Below the pieces are notes generated by a model, which was not told the DNA's origin, did not search any database, and was given only the letters and a program-made list of their open reading frames with translations. 25,488 bases of DNA from Apostichopus parvimensis (taxonomy: Eukaryota > Echinodermata > Holothuroidea > Aspidochirotida > Stichopodidae). The stretch spans positions 745 through 26,232 of the forward strand of contig KN883383.1 of the NCBI GenBank assembly GCA_000934455.1, given 5' to 3'. Of this stretch, positions 18,283 to 25,488 are shown piece by piece. Position 1 is the first letter of the stretch; every line of letters starts with the position of its first letter. A program made the position numbers and the translations under genes.

Positions 18283-18897
18283 CATCACGGTGTTTTAGTC
18301 AAATATTATTCACCAATAATAACAAACTTATGTTTCACATGACCAGATAGATAAACTAATCCAGAGTTAAATGTAAAACCGATCATCAACAATGTTTTCA
18401 CCCTGTAAGATCATAAATATTAAGCATTGAGAAAGCGTTCTGGAAAGCAATGTAGGTATCTCGTCAGTCGTCCTCGGCGTCGATTTAAGTCGTTTTGATT
18501 TGTTTCCAGTCTTTTACGATGAAAAACTATGACTTCATCACTCTGAGAGCAATTCGGTGTTCTTAGGTGTAAATCCCTTCTTAGGTGCTGATAAATATCA
18601 TTCGCCAATCGCAAAAAAATCATATTTCTCACCTGACCACATAGATAAAGGTTTCCAGAGTTAAATGTAAAACCGATTATCAACGATTCTATCACCCTGT
18701 AAGATCATCAATATTGAACAAGTTGAAAGCGTTCTGGAAAGCAATGTAGGTATCTCGTCAGTCGTCCTCGGCGTCGCTTTAAGTCGTTTTGATTTGTTCC
18801 AATCTTTTGCGAATGTGAACAAATTATTTTATCACTCTGAGAGCAATTCGGTGTTCTTGGGTGTCAATCTCTTCTTATGTGTGGATATTCATTCTTA
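18283..18897. repeat. 294-bp direct duplication with a nearly invariant 74-bp core
   Basis: Two main copies run from about 18339 to 18632 and from about 18633 to 18897, offset 294 bp. A weaker partial copy (18283-18338) resembles the end of the unit. The cores at 18431-18504 and 18725-18798 differ at a single base, while the flanking sequence has many differences and small indels. On the minus strand of the second copy an acceptor-like ttacag and a donor-like cag-gtgaga bracket 64 bases that are open in one frame, and the cores are open in one frame too, but no protein family is recognised. Confidence 0.85.
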
Positions 18898-21121
18898 TGG
18901 GACTCAAGTTAAATTACATAACTTTCTTCACTGTCAAATTATAGATAAAATAACCCTACTGCAACTTTGAGTTATCAAAAGTACATTCAAGTTAACTGTA
19001 TTTGGTAGTAACGTTCCAGCTTAATGGGATATGTACAAGAAAAAAATCGTGTTCTAGTGACTGTTTGATGATCATTGCACTGCTTCCTTGTATAATAGTC
19101 AATGCCCATTATAAGGATGGATACATTTCTTTGCACATTGTCATCTGAAAACAAAGTCAAAGAAAACAAAGTCAATAACATTACAGAAACATTTTTATAC
19201 ATTTATGTATTCTTTTGTAATATTTGTAAAACCATGTTTGTAATAATGCACTTATGAACAGAAGCAAATTGTTTATCTTCTCAGCATTACACCAAAGTAT
19301 TTAAAGTATATCTGAATCATCGCCGCGTTTGTTGTGAGTGTTATTATATAATACCTGTAATTGTCTGATTATCCGACAACGATGTAAGTATTAGGCCGTA
19401 TCACCTCCACGAGAAGCATTGGGAAGGAGTTACCGTGTGTGCTTTATTACAATATGTCTGTAATAACACCATGAATACCCAATTAATGCATATGACGTAT
19501 CATTTATTCTGCTTACTGATAAACTATTAATGTACTCTCTTCCGTGCAGGATGAGACTTTATGTAGTGACTAGTCTTCTACATACAAGCTTTACATACAC
19601 ATTACATACAACTATTATGTACAATGAGAGGGGGTGTGGGACTGTCTCCAACAATCCTGAAACAGATAGCTAAGGATATTATAGCAGTATTGAGACTATT
19701 TCACCTACCTCCCTTTCAAGTTCCTCGTCTGTTATCTGGCTGCCACTCGTGTGCTATAAAACGACACAGAAATGATTTGCTTAGTTTTCAAAGTAGCGAT
19801 GATATTTAACAGATTTTGTTAACTGAAAACATCGTCTCCCTATAACTCAAGTACATTTCCTAATGCCATGGTTTGTGACATTTTCGAAGTCATTGGTTAA
19901 AGCATTCCGTTTTACTATATGATTACTTTGTAGATGTTTACTATAATGTTTATATTACAATATAAATATACCGTCGCATACTTGCGTTCCTTGATATAGA
20001 TGAAGACGGCGTTTGTTCTTTCTTTTATATACTTGTATGATAACCCTTATTTTGGCAGTTCTAAAACATATACGAAAAAACTAACAAAAGAGGTACCATG
20101 AACATGACATACAATATATCTTATAATTAATTATGTATTTAAAGTGAGAAAATTATTTTTTTGGGAATACAGTCTTACCGCCCAACAACCAGTTTGTAGA
20201 TTTAGACGAAAGGAGACGAGTGAAGGATACCACAGAACTACAAATTAATAGCAAAATATTGACTTAATTATCAGGGAGACACAAATATATTGATCAAACG
20301 AGCTTTATGACACCGTATGATAAGATCATTTGCAAAGAACAAAGTGTATTACACTGAGCCTTTAAAAAGAATGTTTGTAATTACTGTCAACTAATTTACA
20401 GCTTAGGAAGTATCATATCAATACATATTACCCCGTATATGTTATTTCGGTTACTCTGGCAATAATAATGATATCTGATGCAAATACCTTGCACTTTCTT
20501 ATCATAAAGCGTTGTTAGGCTGGAAACGTCACTAAAACGACGAAGCATTAAGCAGAATGAAAATATATAAATGTAAAGAAAGACATACAAAAGAAATGAA
20601 TCCATATAAATAATATCATATGTAAACAACTTGGTCATGTGAGGATTAATATAGTTTTTCTTTAATTCTTTTAATCATGGGATATGTATTTAATTTTACG
20701 CGATCTCAAACTATTAATGATATACATTTCCTTCTATGATTTTTCTCAGTTAGAAAATGTCGGTCGATAGTGCGCTAGGCTTGTAATATGAACACGCGCA
20801 AGTTAGCAACGAAGGTCGTTAATCTAACAGCTTCATTAATGAACAAGTTATATCATTGGTCATCTCCGTGGGTGCTGAAAATTTTGTAATACTTACAGTT
20901 AATAAAGAGTATTATATTGTTCTACGAGAGCAGAAACAAGAATTAATATATTACCTGAATTTGTAATTATCGGTTGATTACGGAATCGAACACACAATTC
21001 TGGTCTCACTGTGTTGCTTGAAAACTGTCCAACACAAGCTGATACAAACAACATTTGATAATTCTCTAGAAAGGTCGAAACTGAAATTCTTGTAAAATGC
21101 ACTGAAGAATCTAGTACTTAC
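18898..21121. other. Spacer downstream of the NLR pseudogene, no intact gene
   Basis: Mostly AT-rich. A 67-codon minus-strand frame at 20899-21102 sits where the second LRR exon of the pseudogene is expected. It has some Leu/Phe periodicity, but its possible splice sites do not give a consistent phase, so it may be an eroded exon. The rest contains nothing I recognise. Confidence 0.4.
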
Positions 21122-21330
21122 GCGACTGAGCTTAAGTTTTCACAACTGGCTGCATAGATGAATAGATCCTGCAAGTTTTTCTCTGTCCAATCGTTGGCAG
21201 TCATCTCAATCCAGAGTTGACCGAGAGTAGTTTGAGAAGATAGACGAAGGCCGGAAGTAAGTACAATTTCATTTCTAGAAACATCCATCGAGTCGATGGC
21301 TTCGTGCAGCATTAAACGTGATAATGTAAC
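21122..21330 (-). pseudogene. LRR exon of the NLR pseudogene, itself still open
   Basis: 209 bp, phase 0 in and phase 2 out, acceptor gtatctcag and donor gtaagt, the same phases as functional exon 3 (206 bp). It reads IVLTSGLRLSSQTTLGQLWI, with Leu spacing like the intact exon, and has no stop. It follows the NACHT remnant after an intron of about 225 bp. Confidence 0.82.
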
Positions 21331-23000
21331 CTGAGATACAGAAAACATATTATTAAGTAATACTCGAGGCTAATATTTCAGGCAAATATATGTGTGTCCT
21401 GTACTATTATGACGACACTGATCAGTATAACAAAGTTCCTCATTTTTTTTTGGAAGCTACTCCTACTATTTATCAAATAATATCGTTCTTATATTGGAAG
21501 TTAAGATAGGAAAATAACATTTATGCAGAGGTTTTCTCTAATTCGTACCCCACAATGAAGAAGCTATAGCCAGTATCTTTAGCGTTTACCTTTGGAACAG
21601 TTTGTTGCCTACATGTGCTACATGGATTGCTTTAGAACAGAACCCTATCACAGTTTATCTACCAATGTGACTGCTCCCAATCTGCTCAAGGATACAGAGA
21701 ATTGCAAAAGCTTCGCTGCCTCCCATACCTCGGATGTAATATATAATATGTTAGGTACGTCCGGACGTATTTTACAGACAAATCGATAGAGGTGCTGATA
21801 ATCATATGGATATAAATACTCTAACACTTCAGTTAAAATATTCGTCACTAGAGGTTTCAAATTTACTGCCAAGATTTGCAATAACGCCCACAACGTAAAG
21901 TGCTGCATACCACTCGCAGAACAAACTATGATTAAATCTGACTTTCTTGAGTTAATTCTTGCCAATTTAGCACATGTATATTTCTTCGCAAGAACTTCAA
22001 CAAGGATTCCAATACGTAAATATTGATCAAAAACTTCCTAGAATTTACAGAGGTAATCTCTAGTCCATGACTCAGTGGAATATCTAATAAAGCGTTCATA
22101 AGCTACCTCGTTAAGCTTTGGATGTTTGACTCCTCATCAACGTTTGTATGCTGGTTATGCTTGTGAGACTTTCTCTTGAAATGATCGTGGAAATATGAAA
22201 TCATGTGACGAAAGTAACGTTATCATGTGTTACATGTGCGTATATAATTAAGAAGAATGGAACCTGAGACAGAGATCTCCAAGAATGGAATTATCCTGGA
22301 GAGATTCTCTGATTTTCTCTGTTGCATCATCATATTTTGCTACAACGAAGATACTTATCTTGATCAAGCCTGTCGAAACCAGTTACAAGAATACGTTTAA
22401 CATCTTTTGAGTGTATCTCCGGTACAAACGGTGAACGTGTTGTTAGCACAAAACTTCAAAGTTTGGAAACATTTCCTTTAAAAAAAAGCAATAAACGTCA
22501 TTTTTACTCTGCTTTCATCATCAATATATTCATCGACATCATTCAAAACAAATAACACAGACGAGGCTTGGCGGAAAACCTTACCAATGTTATTAACAAT
22601 TAGTTTTGAGTCAGTTTGTAACGACTGTTTAACAAATTCAAATATTGAAGTTACTCCTACCAGTTCACTACTATTTACTACAATCAGAACTTTCACGTCC
22701 TATCATCGTGACCCTGGTCCACCAATGGACCAATTACGGGCAAGTTTAGCAGTCAACGTTGTCTTGTCACTTCCAGATCTTGCCTCTATGATACGAAGAT
22801 TTGATTTAACTCTCGGGTCTGATCTTATATTGCGATACATTTGAAAGATTTCCACTTTTCAACATTTCCAGAGCCGTTTAATAAACATTCAGTTCCACCT
22901 TCTATGAATAAATTATTCCCCGATTAAACATTTTTTGATGTTATCGGATGAGATTGTGCGTAGATGCTGTAGGTGGGGGAAATTGACATTCATAGGTATA
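21122..23000 (-). pseudogene. Decayed NACHT-LRR (NLR) paralogue
   Basis: Reading all minus-strand frames recovers the same order of blocks as the intact receptor: NLFIEGG (22905-22920 region), RIIEARSGSDKTT in place of the P-loop GEPGYGKST, VLIVV, a Walker B region degraded to LNDVDEY, LTTR, LVTGF, SILGDLC, QVPFF, RIGILVE, LYRFVCKI, and FAILCILEQ. They lie in different frames, separated by at least five frameshifts or stops (near 22700, 22490, 22440, 22335, 22260, 21640). The P-loop Lys remains but its Gly pattern is lost. It keeps an intron before its LRR exon, so it is a gene duplicate, not a retrocopy. Protein divergence from the intact copy is considerable, so the duplication is not recent. 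Confidence 0.9.
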
Positions 23001-23749
23001 TTACCACAAGTGATTTCTCTCTTCTAAATGTAACATTCTCTTGCACACAGATTCAAATGAAACCTTTTAAACATCTAACGAAATTTGGGACATGCATGTT
23101 GAATGTATTTGGTATTTGCCATAATGAAATCGTATACTATTCATTCATCCTTTGTTCCAGGTATTTACATGTATTTGAGTTTCCTTGACATTGGGATATG
23201 CAGCCTGTTATCCATTTTCCTCGAAAAGGGCATCATCATAATTAGTATGTTGAGTCAACAATGATGTATTGAATTGTGATTAACCGAGATACCTTCAATA
23301 ATTTGACAAAAATGAGCTTTTGTGTCAATCCGTCTTTAGTCACTACAAAAGTCAAAATAAATATAAATGTGAGCAGTCCCAAGATAAAGCATCTTCAAGT
23401 TCTGAAAATTTGACAATTATCAAGATCAGTTCTACTTTAACCAGCAAACTAAAAAAAAAGTATCATAGAAGATGCAGGAACGATTTCCTAGGGCGTACAT
23501 TTTGCCAAACAAGTGAACTAGATATTAATTGAAGATGTGATATTATGTATGCCTGTATTTCGTAACATCATTTTAGAAACGGTGACACAGTAGTGTGAAA
23601 GACCAAGCTATTTCATCAGCCAATAAAACCTATAATAAAATAACCCATATTAGGGACAATTAAATTTGCTTTACTTAACGTGTCAATCAATAATTTACTG
23701 CTTTTTGTTTGTTCTGTATGTTTCTTTTTTCCTCGAACGGACAGCCTAT
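23001..23749. other. Region 5' of the NLR pseudogene, no gene recognised
   Basis: The 5' end of the pseudogene fades out here; no homologue of the myristoylated exon 1 was found. A 70-codon plus-strand frame (23320-23532) is Lys/Ser-rich with no family signature. Confidence 0.45.
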
Positions 23750-23832
23750 GGGTAGTAATAATAAATAATACAAATAGTACTTATATAGCGCGTTCATCAG
23801 CAACGCTGCTCGAAGCGCTTTACATAAATTGA
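23750..23832. repeat. Dispersed repeat with AGCGC...GCGCT inverted motif
   Basis: An AATAA-rich lead is followed by acttatatagcgcg, a 23-base spacer and cgaagcgctttacat. From general knowledge this layout is common as a dispersed repeat in marine animal genomes, often as part of a short non-autonomous element. The downstream duplication of atacaggaaaca (near 23845 and 23861) may belong to it. The family was not identified. Confidence 0.5.
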
Positions 23833-25488
23833 AACAATTAATATACAGGAAACATTTAAAATACAGGAAACAATCAAAAGCAAATAGTAGAAAACTATCG
23901 CCTAAAAGGTATACACCATAAAACCTATACTAGGATAGAAAAATACATTAAAGCTATGGTGATACAAAAATACTGTACAGTTCTGTAGTAGTCTTACATC
24001 TCGTTGTTACTGTTTTCTGTATATATCATAACAGAGTGAAACAAGCAATTAGTACCCTACCTTTATCTAAAACTCACTCACATGAACGAAACTAGGTACA
24101 TGAAGTACCGGTACGTGTAGCACGAGATCCCATCTTGTGAGATATCGTGTCAAGATATCTGTTTGTAGACAAACTTAACAATGTGGCCTGTTCTCGTTGT
24201 TCGATTCATAACATATTGAACAACTCATATGTGGCTAAATCCGGAATAAACAAATCACGATCGCCTACCTAAGCAAAAGTCCGGAGTTATTGCTGTTGTT
24301 TTGATTATTGGTGGAAAGAAGTTATCGATACTTGAATGATAGAAACCTTTCCCTGAAGTAAAACTAAATCTGAATTTCATTGTACCAATATCAAACGTGA
24401 ACTTAGTACCAGTACTTCTTGATCTAGTAGATTAATTTTAAAATAAGTATGCAAAGTTATATTAAAGGGATATACATTTAAATTGATAGGAGAGGAATAT
24501 ATTAATGACTGATTAGTTCCATGTTACTATGAGTGTACCCAAATCAAAGTTCTCTATTGAGTATTCAGAGGGGGTATTCTGACAAAAGGCAGTGGATCTG
24601 ATATGGAAGTGAAAACATTCTTCACACAGTCTATTAGCTCAAACCACCATCTCAATGTGTTTTTCCTCTAGCTATGGAAGTTTGAAACTATTGTAATTGA
24701 AAAAACCGATGCTTAATCCAAAACTTAGATCATAGTTGCCAAATATGATGTAACCATAACATTTTGAAATGCGATACATTTATAATGGCTTTTTATTTGT
24801 TAATGTGTTTTGTTTTCAATTTAGAGACTCATCAGCCTGTATCTTGATACCTTGAAGGTTATTTTTGGAAACTAAAGGAGATGATTAAAATAATACATAC
24901 AGAGCATAGAATTCCAGAACTCTGCCAAGACAAACATCGGTCGATTGAAGCAAATCAGGAAATATGGGAGACACAAGATAAAACAACAAATTTCCATCAC
25001 TTCCAAAGTAAACGTTTAACAACCGATGGGAAATCACCTTTCTTTTTGTAATATTATCAAACTAATATGTGAGCTATGCAGAAGTAACGTTAATGTTAAT
25101 GAAAATTTCTTAACGGAGTTAAGGAATAACTTGTCTTTGCCTGATGTCAACGAGGATATACGCATTAGATTATAGTGATGTAAGTAGGCAATTCAAAACA
25201 GCGTAAAACGAGTAGAATGCATGTGGAAATTCATTGGTTAGCGTTAAATACTGTTGTGATGAATTACCACCAATTTACACATTTTGTTCCAAGAAAGCAT
25301 TAACATAATTATATACCACGTTTCTGGAAAACTGCCTTGACTTCTCCTATTAAAAAAGTTAGAACTTCCTGAAGTGTTAATGATTTTAGACCGATTGACT
25401 TGGCAGGTATTGCTTTAATAGTTTGCAGAAGACTTTACCACATGTAATGGATAATGTTTACACAACTGGGGCCAACCGTCAGTTTTCG
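23833..25488. other. Right flank, no gene recognised
   Basis: AT-rich sequence with only short random frames and no exon-like blocks resembling the NLR family. Confidence 0.45.

Noticed and set aside
20980-21000. tRNA T-loop-like gttcgattcc on the minus strand
   Set aside because: No acceptor stem, D-arm or anticodon arm could be built around it.
23320-23532. Lys/Ser-rich 70-codon plus-strand frame
   Set aside because: No domain, no convincing splice sites, and low-complexity A-rich composition.

Overview
This is a eukaryotic, AT-rich, intron-bearing window, most likely from an echinoderm and probably a sea cucumber (holothurian). The reason is the style of the NOD-like receptor (NLR) it carries: a NACHT ATPase on one long exon followed by very short leucine-rich-repeat (LRR) exons. 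This matches my general impression of the expanded echinoderm NLR families. No database search was made, so the taxon is an inference.

The main gene is on the minus strand. I reconstruct five coding exons joined by canonical GT-AG introns with matching phases: 12361-12601, 10204-11720, 2173-2378, 1609-1685 and 615-724. The model gives about 716 residues: a basic N-terminus with an N-myristoylation signature, a complete NACHT ATPase with winged-helix region, and a short LRR tail. A probable non-coding 5' exon ends at 12927. Most of the gene's length is one 7.8 kb intron (2379-10203) holding a retrotransposon 3' tail, a nested inverted-repeat element, a small terminal-inverted-repeat element next to a long hairpin, microsatellites, and a 4 kb stretch sprinkled with TAGGCCTA-like words. 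A 133-bp minisatellite (1 to about 611) abuts the stop codon.

From about 12936 to 18280 no gene was found. The promoter side holds a 14-bp inverted repeat with an ATGGCG motif in its loop. At 18283-18897 there is a roughly 294-bp direct duplication with a nearly invariant 74-bp core.

At 21122-23000, again on the minus strand, lies a decayed paralogue of the same NLR: most of the NACHT exon is recognisable but broken by several frameshifts and stops and has a ruined Walker A motif. Its first LRR exon is still open with good splice sites. The matching intron is about 225 bp here against 7.8 kb in the intact gene. The right end (23000-25488) carries one dispersed repeat and no gene I can support.

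Together this looks like a local NLR cluster: one apparently functional receptor, one dead tandem copy in the same orientation, and repeat-rich introns and spacers.
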